A DNA stretch of 64,000 nt from Eudorina sp. 2006-703-Eu-15. Taxonomy: Eukaryota > Chlorophyta > Chlorophyceae > Chlamydomonadales > Volvocaceae. Positions 37,191-50,010 of the stretch are shown piece after piece. The position numbers and the translations under genes were made by a program. The stretch is taken from the NCBI GenBank assembly GCA_003117195.1, contig BDSI01000160.1:116290-180289 (forward strand), read 5' to 3'. Position 1 is the stretch's first letter. The number at the start of each line of letters is the position of its first letter. The notes under the pieces are model-generated. The model saw only the letters and a program-made list of their open reading frames with translations, made no database searches and was not told the origin of the DNA.

Positions 37191-40100
37191 GTGCAGAGAT
37201 CACCGAGTGTGGAGAGCGCCCCAGTGACCGGACATGTCGGGGAGCAAGCACCTTGCCAAGCACTGCTTGACCATCCCCCACGGCTGTTGAGCCAGGCAGC
37301 CTGGCCGAACCCCCTGCGGCATGGGCTGATCCACGCCTGCTGGCTGACCGGGCCCTCCGCCCCGCCGCTTGCGCTGTACGATGTGCTGTACGGCCCCCAG
37401 CAGGTGCCTGTCCGCGCCGTGACGCGGGAGGCGGTGCGCGGGAAACACGTCGTCGTGGTGGGCAACGGTGAGGCGTACCGGCAGCCGTCTGCCCTTTGCG
37501 CATCTGTGCGTGGAGGTCGTTCGCCTGTGTGTGCGTGTGTGTGTGACATACATATCTGACCGGGCCTGGCACTGGCCAAGGGCTGCTAACCCAGCCCTAA
37601 CGTAAGGACCGCCGAAGCACTGTCCTCCCTTTGCGGGGGAAGGAGAAGGGCGCGTGTGTGTGTAAGTGTGAGTGTGAATCGTTACATATCTGCCGGGCCG
37701 ACACTGGCCGGGGGCGCTAACCCGCCCCATACGGGAGACCGCCGAAGCACTTTCCCCCGGATACGGGGGAAAGGGGCGTAAGGGGCCTCTGTCCCCTCGC
37801 TCTCAACCAAGGGCGCGTGCCCGATCCCCGAGGATCGGTGACCGCTGTGCCCCCTCAAGGGAGTGGGCGAAGGCCCATCCCGGGCGGTCTGCGCCTCGCA
37901 GTCCGCTGTTCAACCTCCTCAAGTCCTTGCAGCACCCAGGGCGCGTTTCGGAGGCGCGCCCCTGCTTGGTGCGGTAAAACTAGCCTGGTCCCGCGTCCCA
38001 ACCTAATCGTACTAGCTAGGGTTGTACCCTCCGGCAGGCCTGCCTGCCCAGCTGAGCCAGAGCGAGGCGTCTCGCACGCGTCAGGCCTTGCTGGGTCCGG
38101 GTATGTGTGTGTGTTTCCCAGGTAGGCACCGCAGGTGTGCATGCCCACAAAATTGCCCGCATGCGTACATAGTATATCCATTGCTCGGCCTATACAGAAA
38201 TTAAAGGCTGTGGTGTCGGAAGAACGCTGTCGATTTGGCGCGCTTTTGGTGTCGCTGCGCCGCGGAAGACTACCAGCTGGTGCGGGTCGGCTGCCCTGGT
38301 ATGTGTGTAAGACGACGTCGCGTGTGGGTGTATCTTTGTGCGCGTGATGTGGTCGTTGCCATCTCAAGTGGGGAACGGCCCCTGGACGTTTCACTGCCCG
38401 CCTTAAGTCCCCCTGCTGCGCGCATGCACCGCTGCTCCGTTGCAGGATGCGATGCGTGGGACGCCGCCAGCGCCATTGCGCTGCTCAACCAGGGCCGGGG
38501 GGTGCAGCTGCTGGGGGAAGCCAAGGCGGCGGAGGCGGCGGCAGCAGCCGAAGCTACCGGGCCTGGGCTCGCGTGTCAGGGCACACAGGCAAGGATTGCA
38601 ATCTCGGAAGGCGCGGGCTGCAGCGCACGGCACACGGCATCACACAGCGCGGCTTCGCCCAGGAAACGGGGTTTGACCAGGGTTTGACCTTCAGTGCGCT
38701 TTTGGGCGCCACCATCTAGCATGCCGCGCACGAGGTCGCTTCCGTACATCACACGCGCGCGCGCAAAAACCTGTACGGCAACACATTGTCAGCGTCTGAC
38801 AGATGTCGATGAGATGACCCGCGGTGCGGTGCCCCTCAAACAACCCCCGTCCATATGGTGTACGGCAGGCTCCCCAGAGTGACGGCGCCGGGACAGCACT
38901 GCCGGGGGAAGCACCTGATGTGAAAGACGATGCTACCGGGCTTTCCGGCCCCGGCGGCGGCGCTGCACCGGCACCGGCAGCGACAGCGGCACCGGCAGCG
39001 ACAGCGACAGCGGCAGCGGCAGCAGCAGCGGCAGCGGCAGTAGTGCATGCCGGCAGCGGCCTGGTTACAGGCAAAGAGCTGCTTGACGCGGCCCGGCGGC
39101 GGGCCCTGCAGGCCGCGCTGCAGCCCCACTACACGGTGGCGGCCCCCGGGCCCATGGGTCGGATGCTGCGAGCGCCCACCAAGCGCCGCTTTTGGGCCTA
39201 CGTCAGGGGGAAGGCGGAGCGGGTCGTACGGCGGGGAAGCAGCGAGGAGCTGACGGGGTTCAGTGTGGAGCCGCGGCAGTTGCTGGCGGCCGGAGGGGAC
39301 GCGGCAGGAGAGGACGACGCGGTGGAGGGGGCGGGCGGGCCGCATGTGGTGGTGTGGGCGCGCAGCCTCAACGACCCACGGGTCATGCCCTTCCTGAGTC
39401 AGCAGCTGCGGGCGGCGCTGCTGGGTGAGGGAGGCGGCTCGGATGCGGCGGCATCAGCGGCGGTGGCGGGCAGCGGTGGTGGTGGTGGTGGCGGCGGTGG
39501 TGGCGGCGGCGGTGGTGAAGTTGGTCCCTCCGGCGGCTGCTGGTCGGCCCCCTCCCTGGTGCTGTACCGGGGCATGGTGCATCCGGATGTGCCGGGGCTG
39601 CTGTTCCTGGGACTGGAGGTGAGGGCCGCGGGGAGGGGACGGAGGCTCAGGGGCGGTGTGCCCTCGGCCCTCGCTGGGCGACCGCCGTAATGGGTTCCAG
39701 CCGTGTCCACCACCACCACCACAACATGGTGTCCACCACCACCACCACAACATGGTGTCCACCACCACCACCACAACATGGTGTCCACCACCACCACCAC
39801 CACAACATGGGAATGCGGTCAGTCGCAGTGCGGCAGTTCACCCTCGCTTGCCGAATGGGTTCCCAGAAGCGATGGTCTAATGCTGTCTGTCCTGTTTGAG
39901 GCCTCGCCCCCTCAGCATCCGCGGTCTCTCTACGCGCCCACCCGTGCCCCCGCCCCCGCCTCGCCCCGCGCCTGCCCCCATCCGCCCGCCCGCCCCCTCC
40001 CCCAGTCCGACCCCGGCTCCAGCCCCCTGCTGCACCAGCTCCAGACGCACTGGCTGTTGGCCCTCATACTGCGGCAGCTGCCCCTGCCCCCGCCCGCCGC

Positions 40101-41463
40101 CATGAGGGCCGACATCGCCCGGCAGAGGGCGTGGCGAGCCGCCGCCCTGGCCCACCCGCTCATGTCGACCCACGGGTCACTCGCCCGCGCCCGGGAGCAG
40201 CACGACGCGGCGCAGCTGCTGCGGGACCTGGACGGCCTCGTGGCTGTGAGGCGGCGGACGGAGCCCCCGGGGAGGAGCTCCAGGGCGGGGACGACAGCCA
40301 CCGCCGCCGCCGCCGCACCACGGCCGCTGTCGCCACAGCCCACTGAACCCCAGCGAGCAGCGTCCGTGGAAGCGCGTCCGGCAGAGGAGGTGGGCATCGG
40401 CGATGTGGGTACGGTAGGTACGGCAGGCGTACCGCGGGAGAACAGCACGCCTGGCAGGTTCCCGGCGACCGCTCTGGACGTGGGGAATGGCCAGAGGCCC
40501 ATGGGCCCGCCTGGGTTCCACGATGCCGTACTGGCGCCGGTCGTTCTTGTCCGATCCACGTGATCCCCGCCTGTGGCTCTCTGTGTGTGTCTGAAGGTGT
40601 TGACCGCACACGTTCGGCATCATCGGTGTGACTGGTGCCGTACCGCCCTGTTGTACCGCGCCACGCAGGCGGCGACTGCCGACGGACCGGGGGGGCTCCA
40701 GATCCGCAGGGCCGCTAACGGCAGCAGCCGTGGCCTCCTCCAACCGACCCCGGTGTCTGCGGCCGCACCTCCCGGGGAGGGAGCCCAGGCTTCCGGGGGA
40801 CCCTTCGCGGCGGCGGCAGCCGCGGCGGCCGCGGCGGTGGCGGCGGCGGCGGCGGCGGCGCCGCCGCCGCCGCCGCTCGTGTCAGCGCGGTCCTCCGAAC
40901 GCGGCCTCACCCGCGCTTTCCCTGCAACGCCCACCGCCTTCGTCGCATTGACGCTCGCCAAGACGCGCAGCCTGCCCGCGGCGATGTTCCGTCGGTCTGT
41001 ACGACAAGTGGACGAGACGACGTCGTCTCCGTCGTCGTCGTCGGCGAAGGCGCTCCCGACGACGACGCGGAGCGGCCCACGTGAGGCCCGGTCGCCGCCG
41101 CCGCCGCAGATGGCGTCGTCAGCTCACGGCGCGCCGCTGTCGTCAAACCTGCCTCCGTCGGCCGCCGCCGCCGGCGCCGCCGAGCTTGGGAGCTCAGCCC
41201 GGAACCTCGTCACCATCGGATCCGCTCCGGAGCCATCGTCGCCAGCGGCACCGTCCCCGGCTTTCCTCCTGCGGGCGTCAGCGTCGGAGGAGGTGGCCGC
41301 CCTGCCCCGGACAAGGTACTCGAATTGCGGCTGGGAGCTGGGGCCCCGGGGATCAACCCGGCTTGGTTTCGGGAGGGGCCTTTCAGTGTCCGGTTTGGAC
41401 GAGGAGGAGGAGGAGGAGCAGCTAGAGACGCTGCCGGCAGGCGGTGGCGGCGGCGGCAGCGGC

Positions 41464-41496
<33 letters not shown>

Positions 41497-43122
41497 AGGG
41501 TTCTCCGCTCCGCTGGGCTATCGAGTCGTGACCGCGTCGGCGGCGGCGGCGGAGGCGGAAGGTCCATGAGCCTCCGTCGGCGCCGTACACTTCCCGGCAC
41601 GGTCGTGCTGACGTCAGCGGCCGGAAGGCGGCTGGCGGCGCCGATGTACGACCTGGGTGACCTGGGTGATGTGGGGTTCGGACTGCTGAAGCGAGAACTC
41701 GCGTTCCTGGACCCGTACACATCGGCGGCGGGGTCCTTGCGAGGCGGCGGCGGAGGCGGCAACGCCACCGACGGCGGCGGCGGCGGCGGCGGCGCCGGTA
41801 GCAAGGCGGGTTGTCTTCCGTCGGCGCACAGCACTGGCAGCGGTCCAGCCTCCGGTGGCGGCGGCGGCAGCGCCCCAGGGAGCGGTGTCCGAAGCGAAGC
41901 TGGGGTGTACGGCATCCATCGCCACCGCCACGGCAACCGCGTGTTGTACGGCGCCTCGGAGGCCGCGGCGAACGTCCCGGGTGCGTCGCTGTCGCCGCCG
42001 TCGCCGCTGTCGCCGCCGGTGCAGTTCCAGCGGTTGGGTACGGACGTCAGAATGCACGGCGTGGAGGGCGCGACGGCGTCGCCCAAGGGTGGCGGGCGCC
42101 GGATGCGCGCGATCTCGGCGTCTGGCGTCGCGGCAGTGGGACCCGTGGGTCAAGCGCGTTACGCGCTGCTCAGCTGCAACGGCATCCAGGAGTTGGGAGG
42201 CGCCGATGGCTACGACGGGCAGGCGGCCGCCGCCGACGGTTACGACGTGGGCGGAGGCGGCTCTGACTCCGACCCCGACGACGACGATGGCGGCTTGGTG
42301 AACATTCTGCGGAGAGGGGCCCTGCGCCAGCGGCTAGGCGGGCGTGCAGCTGCAGTACCCTCGCCAAGTCCCGACGGCGGCATCGGCGGCGTCGACGAGG
42401 CGCGGCCGGCAGTCGACTGCTCTCGCGAGGCTCCCGTCGCCGCCGCTGCAGCCGTCTCCGCCGCCGCCACGGCGGCTGGGGCAGCGGCGCCGGCCGCAAT
42501 CGAGCCGACTGATCGGGGACGGATGCCCACTGACCCATGGGTCACCTCGTCGAGTGGCGCCGGCGGCATCGGCGTCGTTGCCGCCACCACTGGCGACAGC
42601 GCCGTCGGCGTCATGCAGGCCCAGATCGCGGCGCTTCGGGCCCACCTGCTCAACCCCGCGGCGCACCCCTTCCCGGACATCCTCGAAACGGAAACCAACC
42701 GCGCTGCCAACCGTTCCAACCACCCTGATCACCACCGCGGCAAGAGCCGACAGGCGCTGCCGTCAGGCGCTCGCTCTCCGGCGGCGCGTGCCGCCGCGGA
42801 CGGTACGGCAGACCCCAGCGTCGTCGCCGACGCCTCACCCGCGGCCCGTCAGCGCTGGCGTCGTGGCGTCGTGACGGTACTCGCGGCGCACTTGTGGCGG
42901 CCCAAGCCGCGCGGCGGCGGAAGCTCCGGCGGCGCTGCCGGCGGCGCGCAGCCGCCGCCTCCGCCTCATCTGCCGCAGCAGCGACGGCCTCGCGTGTCTG
43001 CCGCCAGCGCACATCCGGATCCGGATCCAGATGTGTGCATCGAAGATGAGATCCTGGGGAGTGCTCGCTTACGGCGGAGCGTCACCATGCCCGGGATGGG
43101 CGTGCCACGGGGTACCGTCAAT

Positions 43123-43157
<35 letters not shown>

Positions 43158-43717
43158 TGGGATGTGCAGCCACGGCCCGCGTCACCCAGACTCACCATCA
43201 CCACCGTACGACAATGACTGCACCTTGCCAGCCTCGTCGTCAGTGCAGCTGCCGTACCGGCACAGCGTCGCCGCCGCGGCGGCGGCGGCGTCCCGCCGTT
43301 CGAGTTTGCCGGGCCTCGCGCCTGGCGGCGGCGGCAGCGACCCCGGCGGCCCCGCTGGCAGAGCGCGGCGTGCTGGAGACCCATCGGCCTGCCCCCTGGG
43401 GACCGACGGGAGGTATCCCTTGACGCACCCGGCGGCATTGCCGGAAGATTGTCCGTCGGTACGAGGTGTGCTGCCCGTGCTGCCCACCTTGCCCCTGCTG
43501 TCGCTCCTGCGAGTGCAGCCCACATCGCCGCCGGCCGGCGGCGGCAGCGGCGCCGCCGGCGCCGCCAAGGCCGAGGCGTCGAGAACTGATGGTACGGCTG
43601 TGGATATGCCGTACTCTTCGTCGGCGGCGGCGATGATGATAGAGCGGCGGAGCAGTCCAGGTCAGTTGGGCGACGTGGCAATGGGGCCGCTTGGCGGCGG
43701 CTGTGGTGATGGGGCCA

Positions 43718-43750
<33 letters not shown>

Positions 43751-45677
43751 ATGTCGACGGTACCGGCGGCGACGACGGCGGTTTCACGAAGTCTGCCGGC
43801 TGTACGGGCGTGCGCTCGTACCTCCGCGGGGGGCAATACCAATTGGGAGCTATCGCCGCCGTGGCAAGCATCACCGACAGCTCACGGTGCCTTTCGATCC
43901 AGAAACAGCCGCCGACCCATGGGTCGGCCAGCGGTGTCAGCGGCGGCAGCCCGGGCGCAGGTAGCAGTGGCGGTGGCGGCGGCGGCGGCGGCGGGCTTCC
44001 GGATGCTTGCAGTCCTGCATCGCGCGACGACGCTCGCCGCGTAGATGGTGAGACAGCAGCGGCGGCGGCGGCGGCGGCTCGGAGCACCGGCGCGTCAGCG
44101 CGTACGGCAAGACCGCTGGCAGCGGGCCGGACCAGCTGGCGGCGGAATGACCTGGCCGTGAGTCTGTTGGACCGAGCGGCCGACGCGGCGGTGCTGCCGT
44201 ACAGCCAGTCGTCGCCGTCGCCGTCGAACCCCACGCGCAACCCCCCAACGGTGCCGGCGATGGACCTCTGGGGCGATGCATGGGGCAACGCCAGCGGCGG
44301 AGCCGCGCCGTCGTACCTCGGCAACAACGGTACGGCACATATCGCCGCGCCCGCCGCATCGTCGATGCCGACGGCGCCGTCGCCGCGGCCGCAGCCCAGG
44401 GCGGCAGCGCTGGCACCTGCGTCACTGGCGTTTACCTGCATGGCTGGCAGTAGCCACCAAGGTGGCTGTAGCTTGAACCCCGGCTGTAGCATCGTTGACG
44501 GCTTGGGAAGCGTCGGGGGCCGGGGCCCGGGCCACTCACAAAACCGCAACCCCATCGAGGAGCCGGCACCTGCGCCGGCTGTAGCATCTGTGGACGAGCC
44601 CTGCCCCGTTCGCACCCATTCGCCGCCACACCCGCCAATCAACAGACTGGAGCCGCCGCCGCCGCCGCCACCATCCGGGCTTGGCGCCGATCAGTGCCCG
44701 CCCGCTGGTTCTTCCTGCGGCACCAACGGCAACCCGCGGGCGGGCAGCGACCCACGGGTCACCAGCAGCGACCCGCGGGCGGGCAGCGACCCACGGGTCA
44801 GTGGCGGCCCCGGGCCGGAGGCAATCCATTCCGTGCCCGCCAACGTCATTGAGACGGGCGACGGCCGACGGGACGCGGTCGTCGTGCCGTACGCCGGCCG
44901 GGGGACGTCCGTGACGCCGGAGCACCTGACGGCGGCGGAGACGGCGGCGCTGGAGCGTGAGGCGGCGGCGGAGGCGCGGCCGCTGGAGTCGGGCGGGCCC
45001 GCCTGGGCCGTGAGGCGGATGGTGGAGGCCAAGCAGCAGCGGCTGGTCAGCGAGGTGAGGCTGTATGTGGGGGGTTCTGGGAGTCGCCGCCCCCGCCGCC
45101 GTTAGCTGCCGTCGCCTGGAGCCGGGGGCAGGTGGGGGCAAAGGGTCTCGTTACGCGGGAGGTTCTTTTTGTTTGCGGGTTAACCTGGCGATCGCTGGGT
45201 CAGTCGCACAGATGACAGGAGGGCTGCGGAGGGGGGGAAGGCGGATCTATGCGACTGACCCTTCGCCGTCGCACGTGTCATAGCGGCCGTGGGGCCGTGC
45301 TGCTGACGGGGGGTGGTGGTGCAAGCGGAGAAACCAAACCCAGAAGCGATGGCGGCGGGGACAGCACGTCGTGACTAGCCGCCCCGGCCACGGGGCGTGT
45401 CCGGTTTCGTTCTACGCCCTATGTTTTGTCCATCGCCCGGCGCACACACAAACCCATGCGGCACGGCCGCCGTACACCGGCTCGTTCTCCGCCGGCGCCA
45501 CTGTGCATTGGTACGGCACAGTACGGTACGGTACAGTACGGCAGGGATACGGCACTTCACGGCACGATGTTCTATGGGCTGTACCCGCAGGTCAGCGCCT
45601 GGCTTCGGGAGGCGCTGCAGAACAATGAGAGGGTCGCACAGCGGGACGAGGCAGTCTGCAGTCACAGTGGCTGCTGA
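37191..45677 (+). CDS. Copy A: flavin-monooxygenase-like C-terminal half with giant low-complexity extension
   Basis: Probable exons are up to 37467 (start unclear, ATG at 37191 or acceptor at 37403), 38446-about 38566, 38869-39618, 40006-40413, 40669-45054 and 45591-45677 (TGA). Monooxygenase-like features are RGKHVVVVGNG (nucleotide-binding strand and glycines), DAWDAASAIALL, VLYRGMVHPDVPGLLFLGLE (like the FMO C-terminal tyrosine/proline motif) and LRQLPLPPPAAMRADIARQR. No FAD-binding GxGxxG N-terminus is seen upstream, so the protein looks N-truncated against FMOs. The exon at 40669-45054 adds 1,462 residues of Ala/Gly/Ser runs with islands shared with copy B: VGVMQAQIAALRAHLL, RAADAAVLPYS, RRMVEAKQQRLVSE and a last exon WLREALQNN. 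The donor of the second exon is not clean, so this may be a decaying copy. Family confidence is moderate; open frame and shared blocks support real coding. Confidence 0.6.
37550..38305 (+). repeat. Family 1 (two copies) and family 2 insertions in a copy A intron
   Basis: Family 1 copies begin near 37552 and at 37682, and a family 2 copy spans 38098-38305. All lie between the exons ending 37467 and starting 38446. The equivalent intron of copy B (63004-63672) lacks them, so they arrived after the duplication, or were lost from B. Confidence 0.75.
39703..39809 (+). repeat. 26-bp minisatellite in a copy A intron
   Basis: Four units of GTGTCCACCACCACCACCAC plus AACATG repeat every 26 bp. The matching intron of copy B has one unit (61616-61641, reversed). 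This shows the unit was amplified in A after duplication. Confidence 0.9.
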
Positions 45678-46537
45678 GCCGTAGCGAGCAGCCACAGCAC
45701 GAGCAGCAGCACCGGGGGGGGCGGGGGTATTACCAGGGGAACGTGCACAAAGAACAGGGGGACGTGCACTGTTATCAGGGGGAGGTGCACCAGTAACCGG
45801 GAGGGGGGCACTGGTAACCGGGAGGGGGGGCACTGCTATCAGGGGGACGTGCACTGTTGACCTGGCGGGGTGCGTCGCACGCCCCAGGGGGTTTGGGTTC
45901 GGGGTGGGCCCTTCAGAAGGTAGCACGTTAGGTGTCTGCAGCATGCACCGGTTATGGCCGGGTTGATTGTACAGCAGCGTCGTTTATTCGCAATTATCTT
46001 TCTCAAGTACTTGGTCGGGCGGCTGGGCCGCAATGTGCTTGGGCTCTTCATCCATTTCTTCGGGCGGTGGGTTGTGGGCTTACCCGCGATCGATGCCCCG
46101 GTAGGTTGTGCGCGGCGATCTGTCGGCCGACGTGGCCTTCCTCCTGTCTTTCCCAAGCGCGCCAAATGCGTTTACAAAATACATGTATTTGCAGCGCAAG
46201 CACACAGCGTGCAACTTCCCCGGACAGCCAGCAGCGCGCGCCAACACGCCCCAGGTGTGATGTGAGGGAGCGACGTGCGCGGGACAGCGGGAGAGAGACA
46301 AAGGTGTGGTCCCCGCGCGGCGTCCCTCATGTGGGAGCTGTGTTTAGAGAAGAGAGATCTGTGCGTGTGTGTATGTGTGTGTTCGTGTGTGTGTGGGGTG
46401 TCCTTGGATCGTACAGCCACAGCGCCTGGCGGGGTGCTGGAGGGGTTTCAAGACGCTGGTTCCGGAGCTCGGGCCAAAACGGGCAAAATAACGTGCGTGG
46501 CAGGATGCCTGTCGCGTTTGGTAGGGTGGCCGCTAGA

Positions 46538-46745
46538 CAGGGCCGTCAGGTGGGGCCGTCAGGTGGGGCCGTCAGGTGGGGCCGTCAGGTGGGGCCGCTG
46601 GGGCTTCTTGGTTTGGTTTCGTAGTGGGAGGTGGTGGTGGCCCGCCTGGCTGCCTGCCCTGCGTGGGTGGAGGGAGGAGGGAGGAGGGTGGAGGGTGGAG
46701 GGTGGAGGGTGGAGGGTGGAGGGTGGAGGGTGGAGGGTGGAGGGT
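46538..46745 (+). repeat. 13-bp GGGGCCGTCAGGT and 7-bp GGAGGGT tandem arrays
   Basis: About five 13-bp units lie at 46538-46601. About ten GGAGGGT heptamers follow at 46677-46745. Confidence 0.9.
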
Positions 46746-48878
46746 GGATGTGCTCGACTGCCAATAAGGGGACGATCCGGAGCTCGTTCGCTTTGCGAGG
46801 AAGCCGCTCAGGTAGCTCTACAGGTAGGCGTCTTATACTCTGATTCGTTCAGGAGGTGAGGCGGCTCGGCCCGCGACGTGGGCGGCTGTGGCGGCGGTCA
46901 CGCGGCAGCAGTTAGGTTATTCCGGCGCGACGACGTTGGTGCGGGCCAGCCCCGTGGGGCGCAGGGTCCGGCACGGTTCTGTGCTTTTGCGTGTTTATGT
47001 TTGCTTGAAGCTTCCCGACTGGCCTTGGTGCGGCCGGCATCGGCTCGAGGTGTAGGTATGTATGTAGGTATGCAGTTGTGGGTCGCCCGCGTCGTGAACT
47101 TGGTTTCTGTTCCGCTCTCGCCGTAGTGTGCGGGGTGTTGCTAGCCAGCTCGTTTCCACCCGCTGCCGTCGAGGGCACCTCCTTGTTGTGGGCGGTACCG
47201 CTCGCCTCGCCTCGCTTAGCACCGGCGCTTGTGCCAGAGCGCGAGGCTTCTTGCCTGGCGCGCTCTGATGAGCTACAAGTGCAGCTCCGCCCACTGACGC
47301 CAACGAACCGTGAACGTGCAGTTCGGCTCGCAGTTGGGTTGCCTGCTGCTGAAAGACCGTTGTTCCGTTGCGTGCATGCTGCCGGGCTCCGGTGCTTCTG
47401 CCGTCAAAGAGTTTTTTTCTGCCGTTCAAGAGTCTTTCTCTGCCGTCAAAGGTGGAGTCTTTCTCTGCCGCCAATATGCAGCAGCAGGGCGAGACGTGGA
47501 TCGATACGGCCGCCGCTGTGCGTGGGTCCGCAACCCCTCGGGGGCAAAATTGCGTAACGGGTTACACCGGTCTGGGTGGGTCTAACAGTAAGCACACCAC
47601 GGCCACAAGACACTGGCCTTTGTTGGTGGTGCACGTGCGCGGCCCTGAGCAGCCCGCATACATGTACACACGTGCTCGCTGTGCTCGCTGTTTTGTACAC
47701 GACCTCCTGCACACAGCCGTTCGCTTCACCAATGGACCCCCACGTGTGGGCCGGCATCCTGGCGGCGGCATCCTCCGCCTCTCCTCCTCCGTCGCGTTTG
47801 TCTGTCTTGGCGTACGATCATGGCTTGTGCTTGGATGTATCCTTTGTTAGTTATCAACTGCCGTCCGTTGACGGTTGCTGAGGAGAGCGCGCGCGTGGCG
47901 CGTCGCTACTGCCACTACTTTGCTGTGCGGGGCTGCCGCATGTGGGTTGGGAGCCCTTGCTCGGAGACCGTCAACGTCAGTTCGATACCTGCCGGCGGCG
48001 GTTCTTTTCTGGTCCTGATGGATGCAACTGACGGCTTGGGTGCCGCAGCCCGGGCCCTGGAGCGGCGGGCCCTCCAGGCAGGCAGTGAGTGCTCTCTGCT
48101 CTGCCCGGTGCGGGGTGAAGTGCTGGCTGCCGCAGGCAGGCGGGCTTCGCTCTGGTGCGCGAGCGCGCGTCTGATTGTACGACATCCCAGTCGGTTACAT
48201 ACATCACCTACCTTGTGTGGTGCATGGCCCGCCTGGTGGCTGCTGTCCCAGTGACGGCGGCGCGCCCGCAATGTACGACCGCAACGCATCACATGCAGTC
48301 GTACAGTACAGCGCGCCGTACGTTCATGCCTTCGAGCAGCATGCTGACGCCTTCTTAGGCCTGTGAGCTGTAATTCCGTGGGGTAGCCCTTGTTCAGCAA
48401 CAACCATCAAGGAAGGTCTTGTTAAAAGTTTGTCAATAGCAGTAGTAATTGTGCGGAAGTAGGAAGATTGCACCTAAGGGCAAGCATGTATGCGAACATC
48501 AAACCCCGATGGAGTGGCAACGGTGCGCTCATGCGCGGGGTGTATGTAGAGCCGATGGACTGGTGGGGTAGGCGGCTGGGTGGGCGGTAGGTTGGGCGAC
48601 GATGCAGGTCAGGCGGTGTAGGGGGTGGCTCTGGTGTTTATTTGGCAGTCAGGCTTGGCGCAACCACATGCGACTGGAGACGGATTAATCCAGGGGTGGA
48701 ACTTCGCGTGCACGGATGCCGCCGGGTCTCGGAGCAGTGCCCCGCCGCTTTGGGTTGGGTGCTTATCCTCCTTGTTGAGAAGGCGTTGGAAGGGAGACCT
48801 TGCGCACGGGAACACAGTACACGCACGCACGCACCTACAGCCCATTGTTCGTTGCGGCATTGCTGGATTGGACGGAGG

Positions 48879-48916
48879 CTGGCTGGCTGGCTGGCTGGCA
48901 CGGCTGGAGGGGCGGA

Positions 48917-48974
<58 letters not shown>
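48879..48974 (+). repeat. (GGCT)n microsatellite in two blocks
   Basis: GGCT tetramers run at 48879-48899 and 48917-48974. They are separated by a segment (CACGGCTGGAGGGGCGGAGG) that recurs after the second block. All frames are open across it, producing spurious Trp-Leu-Ala ORFs. Confidence 0.9.
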
Positions 48975-48976
<2 letters not shown>

Positions 48977-49756
48977 CGGCTGGAGGGACGGAGGCTGCAG
49001 CAGTTATCCCCGGGAGATGCCCGCCGGGGCGCCGGCTGTGTTTCATGCTGGGCCCGGCCCAAACGGCGAGCCGCAGAAGCTTGGTGCCTGATAATACGGA
49101 ACCTGGGGGAGCAAGAGTGCAAGACGGTCGGACGGGTCGGTCATGCACGGAAGCTTCGGCAGGTAGTATTATGCTAGCACACGTCGTACACTTTATGGCC
49201 CACCCTGTCTCACCCCGCTCGCGCTCTGCTGTTGTTTTGTCTGCCCAGCGGGTCGACACCCGCAGCGGAACACCCGGAGCGCGCAGGAGAGGGCTTTAGG
49301 CTGTATCGATGACCTAGTGCTTGGGGTTTAAGAATCTTATTATGTTTTACACTGAAAGAATTATGTGTAGACGTGCGAGTGCTAGATGGCACAGTATCCC
49401 TTAAGACTCACAGCAACGAGATGCATCTCCCGAGCGGGCCTTCCTCTGGGGCGGCGGCAGGTCTTTGAACAGTCGTACACTGTCGTACACTGTACCGCCG
49501 TGCCGCAGCTACAAAACCTATTCCGCAGCTCGGGAGATCCGTGTGCCGTGTGGTTTAGGTCTCCATTATTCTCTCCATTCCCATTTTTTTTGCTTGTTGG
49601 GCGGGGAGAGATGGCGTGCTCGGCGCCCTCGGATGCCGCAACCATGTACGGTAGGCCTCCGTCCGCGCACGCCCTCCGAAACCAAACCCGACACGGGCGG
49701 GTTGGTGCCCGGTGTGGACCCGATGACCCCTAGATGTCCCTCCGGAACCACTGAAT

Positions 49757-50010
49757 GAAATGATGAACGTTACAGCGGACCCCAAAGAGGTGTCAACTGA
49801 CCCCAAAGAGGTGTCAACTGACCCCAAAGAGGTGTCAACTGACCCCAAAGAGGTGTCAACTGACCCCAAAGAGGTGTCAACTGACCCCAAAGAGGTGTCA
49901 ACGGACCCCAAAGAGGTGTCAACTGACCCCAAAGAGGTGTCAACGGACCCCAAAGAGGTGTCAACGGTGTATGTATACACCAGGGCAAGCCCCAGCAGGC
50001 CCCACTGGAA
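49757..50010 (+). repeat. 21-bp minisatellite inside a dispersed repeat
   Basis: Nine copies of ACCCCAAAGAGGTGTCAACTG (49779-49967) are flanked by AATGATGAACGTTACAGCGG on the left and CACCAGGGCAAGCC on the right. A related locus at 52333-52400 has the same flanks (AATGAACGTTACAGCGG ... TACCAGGGCAAGCC) but only one degenerate unit. Confidence 0.9.

Noticed and set aside
41124..42086. Long minus-strand ORFs opposite the big exon of copy A (and plus-strand ones opposite copy B)
   Set aside because: They are Pro/Arg-rich mirror images of Gly/Ala-coding GC-rich sequence. No motifs or splice sites, and the frame is not maintained between copies.
47078..47557. ORF with a signal-peptide-like start (LGFCSALAVVCGVLLASS)
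   Set aside because: The rest is Arg/Pro/Cys-rich without motifs or a supported splice context; probably chance.
48800..49091. ORFs with repeated Trp-Leu-Ala-Gly near 48.9 kb
   Set aside because: They are translations of the (GGCT)n microsatellite, open in all frames.
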